Under the pieces are notes generated by a model. That model had not been told where the DNA came from. It did not search any database and was given only the letters and a program-made list of their open reading frames with translations. A program made the translations under genes and the position numbers. Shown here piece after piece: positions 34,094 through 42,259 of a DNA stretch of 64,000 nt (the first letter of the stretch is position 1; every line of letters starts with the position of its first letter). Source of the stretch: Hymenobacter sp. YC55 (GTDB taxonomy: Bacteria; Bacteroidota; Bacteroidia; Cytophagales; Hymenobacteraceae); NCBI RefSeq assembly GCF_029433095.1, contig NZ_JARNTX010000006.1, positions 207,384 to 271,383 of the forward strand. The letters are read 5' to 3'.

Positions 34094-34159
34094 AGAATAA
34101 ACGGCTTCGGCCACGTGCTGACTAGAATTAGTCAGCACGTGGCCGAAGCCGTTTATTCT
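34094..34159. terminator. perfect 31-bp palindrome, bidirectional terminator
   Basis: Arms 34094-34124 and 34129-34159 are exact complements around the 4-nt loop GAAT. It lies between the nudK end (34039) and the end of the convergent efflux operon (34237). Confidence 0.65.
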
Positions 34160-34236
34160 ACTTGATGTCAAGCGACTAAAGCCCCCTTCTGCCAGCCAGC
34201 AAAGCCGGTTTACTACCCAGCCGCTGCACAAAGCTT

Positions 34237-35604
34237 TTATTGTGGGACTGCGCGGCCTACTGCACGGTCCAGGTTGATGGTGGCCGTTTGGTAGTCATAC
34301 ACGGCTTGCAAATACCCTAGTTTGGTGCGAGTCAAAGCCAATTCTGCATCGGTTAGGTCGAGGCGGGAGGCCATACCGGCGCGCCACCGGTCGCGGGTAA
34401 TGCGGTAGCCGAGCGCCGCTGCGCCCACGGTTTGCTGCTGGCTTTCCACGCGGCGGCGGGTTTCCTGCACGCTTGACACGCTAGTCAGCACCTCCGCCCG
34501 AATTAGCTCCTGCTGGTTGGCCAGTTCTCGGTCGGTTTGCTGCCGTGTGATGCGGGCTTGCTCGGTTCGCGCCTGCACCCGGCCGCCGCTGTAAATGGGC
34601 ACTGCCACCTGCACCCCGAGAAAAGAGCTTACCGGCCACTGATAATCGCCCAGCCGTAGGTTGTAGGCTTGGGCCTGGGCTTGCACCAAGCCATTGATGG
34701 CCAGTTGGGGCCGACCAGCCGCCGAAATTTGCCGGATTTGCTCTTGGTTGAAATCCTGCGTCAATTTCAGTTGACGCAATTCCGGGCGGTTTTCTAAGGC
34801 CAGAGCGTAGGCTTGCGCACTAGTCAGCGACTCGGCTTTATTATCGAAATACAATGAATCCTGCAAAGTCAGCGGTTCGTCGGCATCCAAGCCGATGGTG
34901 GTGGCCAGCAAGGTTTTGGCGATGCCGATGCCGTTGGAAAGACGCAGAATTTCGGGGCGCAGGTTCTCCACGTTGACGTAGGCCCGCAACGTATCGACCC
35001 GGGAAGCGCGGCCCTGGAGCAGCAGCGAGCGGGCATCGCGCAGCGCTTGCACATTGCGCCCTAGGCTCTGCTCTTGCAGCCGCAGCTGCTCTTCGATAAT
35101 AAGCACGTCCAGGTAAGCTTTGCGCACGGCCGTCACTACGTTGTTGGCCGTTACGGCTGCCTCCGCGGTGCTGCGTACTTCATCAATGCCAGCCGCCCGA
35201 ATTCCCGACTTCACTCCCGCCTGAAACAGCGGCTGATACACCCCTACAGACCCCACAAACGCTTGGTCGCCGCCCACGCGCAGGGCGGCTATCTGGTTGT
35301 CGGCCAAGCCGGCAAAGCTGCCCGGCAGGAAAGATACCGGCCGCTGAAAGTTATACAGGTACTGCCCGGTACCCGAGACCGTAGGCAGAGCCGCGCCCCG
35401 GGCTTCACGGGTGCGTTGGCTGGCTTTGGCTACCGCCAGGTTGGCAATTTGCAGGTCTCGGTTTTTCTCTTGCGCCAAAGCTACGGCGCCACTGATGGTA
35501 AGGGGTTTTGTTTGCGCAGCCGCGGTTTCAGCGAAAGCCAACAGGCCGGCAAGCAGGACGTAGCGCCAACTGGCGGGTGCGCCCAAAAAGGCAAAGAATT
35601 GCAT
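34237..35604 (-). CDS. TolC-family outer-membrane efflux protein
   Basis: A protein of 455 residues with signal peptide (YVLLAGLLAFAETAAAQ). Two OEP repeats of long helices are visible: ISGAVALAQEKNRDLQIANL AVAK and AYALALENRPELRQLKLTQD, with the usual NxxL/P and long coiled-coil stretches such as LQEQSLGRNVQALRDARSLL and REVLTSVSSVQETRRRVESQ-like. It forms the trimeric outer-membrane channel of the RND pump encoded just upstream (37-bp gap). Last gene of the three-gene operon. Confidence 0.93.
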   Translation of the reverse strand: MQFFAFLGAPASWRYVLLAGLLAFAETAAAQTKPLTISGAVALAQEKNRDLQIANLAVAKASQRTREARGAALPTVSGTGQYLYNFQRPVSFLPGSFAGLADNQIAALRVGGDQAFVGSVGVYQPLFQAGVKSGIRAAGIDEVRSTAEAAVTANNVVTAVRKAYLDVLIIEEQLRLQEQSLGRNVQALRDARSLLLQGRASRVDTLRAYVNVENLRPEILRLSNGIGIAKTLLATTIGLDADEPLTLQDSLYFDNKAESLTSAQAYALALENRPELRQLKLTQDFNQEQIRQISAAGRPQLAINGLVQAQAQAYNLRLGDYQWPVSSFLGVQVAVPIYSGGRVQARTEQARITRQQTDRELANQQELIRAEVLTSVSSVQETRRRVESQQQTVGAAALGYRITRDRWRAGMASRLDLTDAELALTRTKLGYLQAVYDYQTATINLDRAVGRAVPQ

Positions 35605-35641
35605 AAGAAATGACTTGAAAAGTCAGCTGTAGAGAAGATAG

Positions 35642-38600
35642 TTAGGCCGTGATGGCCTCCGCGGCGTGCGTTTCTTCAACCGGCGTGGGTTGGTGCTTGC
35701 GCGAGAGGAAGGAATACACCGCCGGAATAATGTAGAGCGTCAGCAAGCCGGCAAACAGCAGCCCGCCCACGATGACGGTACCTAGCGAACTGCGGCTGTT
35801 GACGGCCAAAGCAATGGGAATGGTACCGAAAATCATGGCCAGGGAGGTCATCAGAATCGGGCGGAAACGCGAGGCGGCGGCAGCTTGCGCGGCTTCTAAA
35901 GGCGTTAGGCCCTGCTCCTTGGCTTGGTTGGCAAATTCCACGATAAGGATACCGTTCTTCGTAATCAAGCCAATGAGGGTGATGATGCCGATTTGGCTGA
36001 ACACGTTCAGGGTCTGGTCTAGCAGCCACAAGCTGAGTAGCGCCCCCGTGAGTGCCAGCGGTACGGTAAGCAGGATGATGAGCGGGTCAATCAGGCTCTC
36101 AAACTGCGCCGCCAAAATCAAGTAAATCAGCACCAGCGCAAAGCCGAAGGCGAAAATCAAACTGGAAGCACTCTCGGCAAAGTCGCGCGATTCACCGGCC
36201 AGCGAAGTTTTGATGGTGGGCGGCAGCACTTGCTTGGCAATGCGGTTCATCTCGGCCACGCCGTCGCCCACAGTCATGCCGGGCGCCAAACCAGCCGATA
36301 CGGTAGCCGACAGCGCTTGGTCGTAGCGGTAGATAGCGGCCGGGCTGATGCTCTCCTTGAAGGTTACGAGGTTGTCGAGCGACACCATTTCGCCGCTGCG
36401 GGTGCGGGCGTACACGGCGCGCAACGCCGCCGGCGTGTTGCGGTCTTGGCGCTGAAGCTGACCGACCACGTCGTACTGCCGGTCGTTGAAGATAAAGTAG
36501 CCATAGCGCTGTCCGCTCAGGGCCAACTGTAAGCTGCGGGCAATTTCCACCACCGAAATACCAAGCTCGGCGGCTTTGTCGCGGTTGATGCTGAGCACCA
36601 GTTCCGGCTTATTCACCTTCAAATCCGAGTCGACGAAGCGCAGTATGGGGCTCTTGCGGGCCTCTTCCAGGAACTTAGGCAGCACGTCCGTAACGGCTGC
36701 TAGGTTTGGCCCTTGTAGCACAAAGTTGACGGGCTGCCCACCCCCGAAGCGGCTGCCGATAGTGGGCGGCTGCGAGGGAAACACCAGCACGCCCCGGAAA
36801 TTCTGGGCGTTGCGACCGAGCACGGCCGCTATCTGGGCTTGCGTGGCGGGGCGGTCTTCGGCTTTTTTCAGGAAGGTTTGCTGAATGGCCACGTTTACCG
36901 GTGCAGGCGGGCCAAAAGTCAGCGCCAGCAGCGAGTACGTCTGGAACAAACCCAGACTCTTAGTGGAGTCGACCACGAACTTCGACAGCTCGTTCATGTA
37001 CTTCTCGGTGTACTCGTACGACGAGCCTTCTGGCGCCACCACTACCATCGCCACCTGCGACCGGTCTTCTAGCGGAGCCAGCTCGGACGGCAGCAAACGG
37101 CCCACGCCGTAAATCAGGGCCACGCTGGCGACCAGTACGGGCAGCGCCACCCAGCGCTGGCGCAGAAACCACGCAAGGGAGCGTTCATAGCCGTGGTTCA
37201 GGCCCACAAACAGCGGTTCGGTTTTGCGGTACAGCCAGTTCGGCTGGTCCTGATGCTTCAGCAGGTAAGCACTCATCATCGGCGACAAGGTCAGGGCCAC
37301 GAAAGCCGACACCGTGACCGAGCCGGCCACCACCACCGCAAATTCCTGAAACAGCTTGCCCGTGATGCCCGGCAAAAACAGGATGGGTAGAAACACGGCC
37401 GCCAGCGTGATAGTAGTGGAAATTACGGCGAAGTAAATTTCAGCCGAGCCCTTGAAGGCGGCTTCCAGCGGCGTCATACCGGCTTCCACCTTGGCATAAA
37501 TGTTTTCCAGCACCACAATGGCGTCGTCGACCACCAGCCCGATGGCCAGCACCAAGCCCAGCAAGGTGAGTACGTTGATGGAATAGCCGGCCAGGTACAT
37601 AATAAAGAACGCCGACACAATGCTGACCGGAATGGCTACCACTGGAATGATAGTAGAGCGCCAGTCGCGCAGGAACACGAACAAAATAAGTACCACCAGT
37701 CCGAAAGCCACAAGCAGCGTTTCTTCCACCTCCGAGATAGACGCCCGAATCGACTCGGTGAAGTCCTTACCGATGGTCATTTCATACTCGGGTGGCACTT
37801 CCTTGCGCAGTTCTTTGAGGCGCCGGTTGAACTCGTCGGCAATGGCAATTTCGTTGGCCCCGCGCTGCGGCTCCACGAATACGCCCACCGAGGCCGAATT
37901 GCCCCGCATGCCGTTGAGCACGGCGGTACGTTCGTTCTCGGCACCTAGCTCGGCCGTGCCGATGTCGCGAAAGCGCACGATGCTGTTGCCGTCCTGCTTA
38001 ACAATCATGTTGTTGAAATCCTCGGCCTGCACCAGGCGGCCCAGCGTGCGCACCGTCAGCTCGTTGCGGTCACCTTCGATGCGGCCGCCGGGTAGGTCCA
38101 CGTTTTCCTGGCGCAGGGCCTGCTCCACATCGGCGGGCGTGAGCTGGTAGGCGGCCAGCTTGGCCGGGTCGATGCGCAGGCGCATGGCGTACTTTTTCTC
38201 GCCCGCAATACCCACGCGCTTCACGCCGGGAATAGTCTGCATGCGCTCCTTGATGATGGTAGAAGCTATGTTGCTGACTTCCAGGATACTTTTGGTTTTG
38301 CTTTCAATCAACATAAACACCACGGCATCACCGCCCGAGGCTTTTTCCACCACCGGCGGGTCCACGTCGGCGGGCAGCAGGCGAATGGCCTTGGCCACCT
38401 TGTCGCGTACATCGTTGGCGGCCGCCTCTAGGTCGGCATCTAGGTTGAACTCCACGGTAATCACGCTGGCTGCCTCCCGCGACACCGACGAAATGGTGCG
38501 AATGCCGTTGGCCTCGCCAATGGACTCTTCCAGCGGCTTGGTAATCTGGTAGGCCACCACATCGGGGCTAGCGCCGGGGTACGACGTGGTAACAGTCACG

Positions 38601-38731
38601 ATGGGCGAATCGGTGACGGGGTACTCGCGCACCCCCAGGTAGGAAAAGCCCACCAGCCCAAACAAAATAATAAGGACGGACAGCACCCCGGCCAACACGG
38701 GCCGCTGAATGCTAACGCTCGATAAACTCAT
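35642..38731 (-). CDS. RND multidrug efflux transporter (HAE1 type)
   Basis: A protein of 1029 residues, normal for the family. Twelve transmembrane helices in the RND arrangement: N-terminal helix PVLAGVLSVLIILFGLVGFS, TM4 LLGLVLAIGLVVDDAIVVLE with the Asp-Asp proton-relay pair, and the C-terminal half with IFAFGFALVLIYLILAAQFE and VFSQIGIITLIGLITKNGIL (TM10). The large periplasmic loops contain the conserved SYPGASPDVVAYQ and RVGIAGEKKYAMRLRIDP segments. A proton-driven exporter of hydrophobic or toxic compounds. Substrate unknown. Flanked by adaptor and channel genes in one operon, controlled by ArsR. Confidence 0.96.
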   Translation of the reverse strand: MSLSSVSIQRPVLAGVLSVLIILFGLVGFSYLGVREYPVTDSPIVTVTTSYPGASPDVVAYQITKPLEESIGEANGIRTISSVSREAASVITVEFNLDADLEAAANDVRDKVAKAIRLLPADVDPPVVEKASGGDAVVFMLIESKTKSILEVSNIASTIIKERMQTIPGVKRVGIAGEKKYAMRLRIDPAKLAAYQLTPADVEQALRQENVDLPGGRIEGDRNELTVRTLGRLVQAEDFNNMIVKQDGNSIVRFRDIGTAELGAENERTAVLNGMRGNSASVGVFVEPQRGANEIAIADEFNRRLKELRKEVPPEYEMTIGKDFTESIRASISEVEETLLVAFGLVVLILFVFLRDWRSTIIPVVAIPVSIVSAFFIMYLAGYSINVLTLLGLVLAIGLVVDDAIVVLENIYAKVEAGMTPLEAAFKGSAEIYFAVISTTITLAAVFLPILFLPGITGKLFQEFAVVVAGSVTVSAFVALTLSPMMSAYLLKHQDQPNWLYRKTEPLFVGLNHGYERSLAWFLRQRWVALPVLVASVALIYGVGRLLPSELAPLEDRSQVAMVVVAPEGSSYEYTEKYMNELSKFVVDSTKSLGLFQTYSLLALTFGPPAPVNVAIQQTFLKKAEDRPATQAQIAAVLGRNAQNFRGVLVFPSQPPTIGSRFGGGQPVNFVLQGPNLAAVTDVLPKFLEEARKSPILRFVDSDLKVNKPELVLSINRDKAAELGISVVEIARSLQLALSGQRYGYFIFNDRQYDVVGQLQRQDRNTPAALRAVYARTRSGEMVSLDNLVTFKESISPAAIYRYDQALSATVSAGLAPGMTVGDGVAEMNRIAKQVLPPTIKTSLAGESRDFAESASSLIFAFGFALVLIYLILAAQFESLIDPLIILLTVPLALTGALLSLWLLDQTLNVFSQIGIITLIGLITKNGILIVEFANQAKEQGLTPLEAAQAAAASRFRPILMTSLAMIFGTIPIALAVNSRSSLGTVIVGGLLFAGLLTLYIIPAVYSFLSRKHQPTPVEETHAAEAITA

Positions 38732-38766
38732 CAGCTACAACAATGAAATCAAGAAGAAAAAGGAGC

Positions 38767-39879
38767 TTACTTGGTTGAAGCCAAACGCACCGGTACGCCC
38801 GGGCCTAGCCGCAGCAGGTTGGTGGTGATAACCGTGTCGCCAGCGGCAAGCCCGGTTAGTACTTGCACCAGGTTGCTGCTCCGGGAGCCGGTAGTTACCT
38901 CACGGTAGTCGGCCTTGCCGCCTTTGATGGCGAACAGGGCGTAGCCTTTGGCAGTAGGAATCAGCGCCTGTGTGGGCACCATCAAAGCATCGGTGCTAGC
39001 GTGCAAGGCAAAGCTGATTTTGGCCGACATACCCGGCACTAACTGGCGCTTGGCGTTGGGGCTGATGGCTTTTACCAGCAAGCTGCGGGTGCTCACATCG
39101 GTGCGCGGCTCTGTGGCAATGATGCGGGCCGATTGCGCGGCCGTCCCGTTTTCGGTGGTGAACTGAATGGTTTGGCCGGGTCGCACTTCGGCGGCGTAGC
39201 GCTCTGGCACCGTGAAAGATACTTCCACCCGGCTTACATCTTCCAAGGAAGTCAGCACCGTGCTTGGCGTTACGTAAGCGCCCACATCCACTTTATTCAA
39301 GCCAATTCGGCCGGCAAATGGCGCCCGGATTTGGGTCTTGGCTAGGTCCACATCCACAGCCTTGATATCGGCCTGCAGTACTTGCAGGTTGGTTGATACC
39401 TGGTCGTATTCCTGCTGCGTCACCGACTCGGTGCGAAGCAGGCCGCGCATGCGCCCATCGTCGAGCAGGGCCAGCTTTTCCTGGAGCTTGAGTTTGTGGC
39501 GCCGCGCTTGTAAGTCGGCATCATCGAGTTTGAAAAGTAGCGTGCCTTGGGCTACGGTGGTGCCTTCGTGGGCGTAGATGCCCGTCACTTTGCGGGCTAC
39601 TTCGCTCACCAGCTGCACTTCCTGGTTGGCCTGAATGGTGCCGGTGGCTTGCAACTCGTCGGAGGAGGCGGTGGGACGCACCACGTACTCATCTACGAGC
39701 ACAACCGGGGGCGGGCCAGCCGCAGCCGGCGTGGCGGTAGCTGCGGCGGCTTTCTTGGCTGATAACACTTTGGGCAGGCCGAAGCCAAGCAAAACGACCA
39801 GTACGAGGGCGCTTAGGAGCAGCACCCGAGGTTGGGTGAAGTTGAAGGTCATGGGTTGGTTAAGGAAGATGAAACGCAT
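38767..39879 (-). CDS. RND efflux periplasmic adaptor (membrane fusion protein)
   Basis: A protein of 370 residues from ATG 39879. A second ATG at 39852 (MTFNFTQPRVLLLSALVLVV) is equally possible. N-terminal membrane anchor, then the HlyD/MFP pattern: ATGTIQANQEVQLVSEVARK and VTGIYAHEGTTVAQGTLLFK (lipoyl half-motifs), a coiled-coil hairpin (RRHKLKLQEKLALLDDGRMR), IRAPFAGRIGLNKVDVGAYV (second half) and the barrel region VEVSFTVPERYAAEVRPGQT. It links pump and outer-membrane channel. First gene of the efflux operon, with an ArsR palindrome about 120 bp upstream. Confidence 0.93.
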   Translation of the reverse strand: MRFIFLNQPMTFNFTQPRVLLLSALVLVVLLGFGLPKVLSAKKAAAATATPAAAGPPPVVLVDEYVVRPTASSDELQATGTIQANQEVQLVSEVARKVTGIYAHEGTTVAQGTLLFKLDDADLQARRHKLKLQEKLALLDDGRMRGLLRTESVTQQEYDQVSTNLQVLQADIKAVDVDLAKTQIRAPFAGRIGLNKVDVGAYVTPSTVLTSLEDVSRVEVSFTVPERYAAEVRPGQTIQFTTENGTAAQSARIIATEPRTDVSTRSLLVKAISPNAKRQLVPGMSAKISFALHASTDALMVPTQALIPTAKGYALFAIKGGKADYREVTTGSRSSNLVQVLTGLAAGDTVITTNLLRLGPGVPVRLASTK

Positions 39880-39995
39880 CGATTCATAATAATGCGTTGA
39901 TGTTTTTGGTAATAGAAAATGGTTAACTCCTGGTATTACCCCGCTTAGTGAACCAGTTTCGGCTGTAAGCTCAGGTTAGCGGGTTTACTTTTCCA

Positions 39996-40018
39996 TCAAC
40001 ACATGTACAAGTGTTAAT
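39996..40018. promoter_or_regulatory. ArsR-type operator before the efflux operon
   Basis: TCAACACATG-TA-CAAGTGTTAAT at about 39996-40018 is an imperfect palindrome (two mismatches between its 9-bp arms). It lies between the arsR stop and the adaptor gene start, and closely matches the perfect copy at 40370-40389. The repressor should block the efflux operon from here. Confidence 0.65.
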
Positions 40019-40071
40019 GTTTTAAAATAAAAAAATCAGCTGCCTATTTCTAGCAACTGATCAGGCGAAAA

Positions 40072-40353
40072 CTACTTCGTTTTCAGTAACTGTAAGAAGA
40101 CTTCCAGCTCTTCGAGCTTCTCGGCATTCACCGACAGATACACGCAACGACCTTCTTTGTGCGACTCCACTAACCCTGCCTCCACCAATGCTTTGACGTG
40201 GTGCGACATCGAGGGCTGACTGACCGGCGCTACGTCAAACAACTCTGAACAGCCAACTTGCGGAGCCTGCGCCTGGGCAATCTCCTGCAAGATGCGTAGG
40301 CGGTTAGGGTCACTGAGGGCTTTAGCGATTTTGACGAGCGACTTGGTATCCAT
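40072..40353 (-). CDS. ArsR family transcriptional repressor
   Basis: A protein of 93 residues. Winged-helix core: LVKIAKALSDPNRLRILQEI, SELFDVAPVSQPSMSHHVKA (recognition helix), LVEAGLVESHKEGRCVYLSV. A Cys in VGCSELF replaces the canonical ELCVCDL metal site, so a metal sensor of the ArsR/CadC type is not clear, and it may sense oxidants or another ligand. It sits directly upstream of the efflux operon on the same strand, with two matching palindromes, one in front of itself and one in front of the operon. Confidence 0.92.
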   Translation of the reverse strand: MDTKSLVKIAKALSDPNRLRILQEIAQAQAPQVGCSELFDVAPVSQPSMSHHVKALVEAGLVESHKEGRCVYLSVNAEKLEELEVFLQLLKTK

Positions 40354-40369
40354 TGCTTGTAAAAGTACT

Positions 40370-40389
40370 CAACACATGCACATGTGTTG
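40370..40389. promoter_or_regulatory. ArsR-type operator before arsR, autoregulation
   Basis: CAACACATG-CA-CATGTGTTG is a perfect palindrome with 9-bp arms and a 2-bp centre, 17 bp upstream of the arsR start (40353). It shares its sequence with the imperfect copy near 40007, so the same dimer should bind both sites. Confidence 0.75.
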
Positions 40390-40526
40390 ATGGGTGTTTA
40401 ACTGCATTGCTCATTGATTGGTTCTACTTATCTCTTTCAAAGAGTCTTTTCCATTTCATAGAGTAGCCTTATTGTACAAGTAGCCAAGCTGTTCTGACGG
40501 CTTCTAAATTTTAAATAGATTTTTGG

Positions 40527-40548
40527 AAATAGACTAAAAGGTCTATTT
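40527..40548. promoter_or_regulatory. TetR-type operator, copy 1
   Basis: AAATAGAC-TAAAAG-GTCTATTT, a palindrome with 8-bp arms, 27 bp before the tetR start codon. Two more copies of the same AATAGAC...GTCT motif lie at 41182 and 41256. This site would give autoregulation. Confidence 0.75.
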
Positions 40549-40574
40549 ATTTGCAGCAGCTAACAAGCAGAATC

Positions 40575-41165
40575 ATGAGCAAAGCCGAGCGCACCAAGCA
40601 ACGTATTATCGAGCAGGCCGCGCCTCTTTTCAACCAGAAGGGAATTGCCGGCACCACCATCGACGATGTGTTGCAAGCGGCGGACGTAGCCAAAGGCTGC
40701 CTCTACAGTCACTTTGAAAGCAAAGAAGACTTATCGCGGCAAACTGCTGACTTCCTGCTCGATAAGATTACCTGCCGCATCCAGTTGGCCATGAGCCAAG
40801 CAACCACGGCCAAAGGCCGCATCTTTGCCTACCTGGACTTCTGCAAAAATCCGCTGGATACGGCCATCACCGGCGGTTGTCCGATCTTCAACCTTGCTGT
40901 GGAGGCAGATGACAATAACCCGGCAGTGAAGCAGAAAGTCGGGGCCAAACTGTTGGCAGCACAGGCCATGTTCAGCAACATTTTGCAAGAAGGCATTACG
41001 AACGGCGAGTTTGCCTCTACGCTGAACGCAGCAGATTTTGCGTTCAAAATGTTTTCGGCCATTGAAGGGGCTATAGTGATTTGCCGAATCCTCAATACCA
41101 GTCTACCTATTCAACAGCTAATCAAAAGCCTTAAAGCCGAGTTGGAAGCTCACGTACCTAGCTGA
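40575..41165 (+). CDS. TetR family transcriptional regulator
   Basis: A protein of 196 residues from the ATG at 40575. A TTG eight codons upstream overlaps the operator region and is less likely. N-terminal HTH: RTKQRIIEQAAPLFNQKGIA, GTTIDDVLQAADVAKGCLYSHFESKEDL (family signature). The C-terminal ligand domain (YLDFCKNPLDTAITGGCPIF NLAVEADD...) resembles the AcrR/TetR_C group with a GCP-x-N motif. It probably represses itself and the SDR gene at 41315 through three AATAGAC boxes. Ligand unknown, possibly a small electrophile or aldehyde handled by the SDR. Confidence 0.94.
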   Translation: MSKAERTKQRIIEQAAPLFNQKGIAGTTIDDVLQAADVAKGCLYSHFESKEDLSRQTADFLLDKITCRIQLAMSQATTAKGRIFAYLDFCKNPLDTAITGGCPIFNLAVEADDNNPAVKQKVGAKLLAAQAMFSNILQEGITNGEFASTLNAADFAFKMFSAIEGAIVICRILNTSLPIQQLIKSLKAELEAHVPS

Positions 41166-41181
41166 GCTTTTTTTTGGCATC

Positions 41182-41204
41182 GAAATAGACTAAAAAGTCT
41201 TTTT
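41182..41204. promoter_or_regulatory. TetR-type operator, copy 2
   Basis: GAAATAGAC-TAAAAA-GTCTTTTT, between the tetR stop and the SDR gene, 110 bp before the SDR start. Same motif as copy 1 with a slightly weaker right arm. Confidence 0.65.
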
Positions 41205-41255
41205 CTAGCTCCAAGTGGCTTCCTGACCTCAGCAAAGAGCACCTAGCCTTCGCTT

Positions 41256-41279
41256 AAAAATAGACCATAAAGTCTTTTT
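41256..41279. promoter_or_regulatory. TetR-type operator, copy 3
   Basis: AAAAATAGAC-CATAAA-GTCTTTTT, 36 bp upstream of the SDR start. With copy 2 it gives two sites 74 bp apart (about seven helical turns), which would allow cooperative repression. Confidence 0.65.
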
Positions 41280-41314
41280 TTAAATTTTTCACCTCACTTT
41301 TTTCTCTTACTACC

Positions 41315-42055
41315 ATGAACGTTTCCAACAAAACCATCTTAATCACCGGCGGTGGTTCCGGTATCGGTTTTGCCACTGCTCAGCTTCTAAGCCAGCACGG
41401 CAACCGCCTCATCCTCACGGGTCGCAATGAAGTGAGGTTGCGCGAAGCCGCTGCGCAACTGCCCAATGCCACCGCTATTGCTTGCGACCTGAACGATGCC
41501 GCGGCCGTAGCCCAACTAGTAAGCCGTGTGCAGCAAGAATTCAGTGACCTGAGCCTGCTAATCAACAATGCTGGCCAAGCCTACACCTACCAACTGTCGG
41601 CCGCAGCCGACGCCGCTAGTAAAGCCGGCGAGGAAATTGCCACCAATTACTTGGCCGTGTTGCGCCTGACCGAGCACCTCTTGCCGCTATTGAGTCAGCA
41701 GCCAGAAGCTGCCATCGTGAACGTGACGTCCATTGTTGCATTTGCGCCGAGCGCAGCTGTTCCAACTTACTCGGCTAGCAAAGCCGCCTTGCACTCCTAC
41801 ACGCAGGCACTGCGCCATACACTCGCTCAATCAACCAGCATCCGCGTGTTCGAGCTGATGCCGCCATTGGTTAACACCGATTTCTCGCAAGAAATCGGTG
41901 GGGCAAACGGGATACCTCCGCAGCAAGTAGCCGAGGAGCTGCTGGCAGGCCTGGAGCAAGATTCCTACGAAATTCGTGTTGGACAGACGGCACAGTTCTA
42001 TGAGTTTCATCGAGCGTCGCCAGCTGAGGCATTCGCCTCCTTGAATCTAGGCTAG
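41315..42055 (+). CDS. short-chain dehydrogenase/reductase (DltE-like)
   Basis: A protein of 246 residues. The nucleotide loop is TGGGSGIGFATA (near residue 11), followed by RNEVRLREAAAQL, CDLNDAAAV, LINNAGQAY, catalytic Ser in NVTSIVAF, Tyr/Lys in YSASKAALHSYTQAL, and FELMPPLVNTDFS after the active site. This is the 'DltE-type' SDR subgroup, NAD(P)-linked, substrate unknown. It is controlled by the TetR protein through two boxes in its promoter. It is followed by a transporter remnant, suggesting that the unit once included an exporter, as in many TetR loci. Confidence 0.92.
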   Translation: MNVSNKTILITGGGSGIGFATAQLLSQHGNRLILTGRNEVRLREAAAQLPNATAIACDLNDAAAVAQLVSRVQQEFSDLSLLINNAGQAYTYQLSAAADAASKAGEEIATNYLAVLRLTEHLLPLLSQQPEAAIVNVTSIVAFAPSAAVPTYSASKAALHSYTQALRHTLAQSTSIRVFELMPPLVNTDFSQEIGGANGIPPQQVAEELLAGLEQDSYEIRVGQTAQFYEFHRASPAEAFASLNLG

Positions 42056-42095
42056 GTCCCCTGAAAGACTTTGCACAGGGCGCGGCGCTATCAAC

Positions 42096-42230
42096 ATGAT
42101 GCAGCAGCTTGGCGGCTCGTTCGGCATTGGCATCGTCAATATCTCTCTGGCGGCCATGCCCTTGCTGCTACTCGTGCTACGCCGACCCAAAAACAGTGCG
42201 CCGGTAACCGTCAGCTTATCGGACCACTAA
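42096..42230 (+). pseudogene. remnant of a DHA2-family MFS drug exporter
   Basis: A 44-codon frame reads MMQQLGGSFGIGIVN then ISLAAMPLLLLVLRR and a short polar tail. It is preceded in the same frame by GAIN. The motif 'NMMxQLGGSFGIa' belongs to the C-terminal part of EmrB/QacA-type (14-helix) transporters. Here it is joined to what looks like the last transmembrane helix and tail, with the segment between and the whole N-terminal ~400 residues missing. It is located 40 bp behind the TetR-controlled SDR. I read it as the end of a deleted efflux gene. Confidence 0.7.
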
Positions 42231-42259
42231 GTGCGATTTTCATTTCTACGTGCAAACAT

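Noticed and set aside
42071..42259. 63-residue extension of the FabF-like protein
   Set aside because: It covers the transporter remnant read in another frame, and the KAS N terminus MPDFKRVVVTG begins at 42260.
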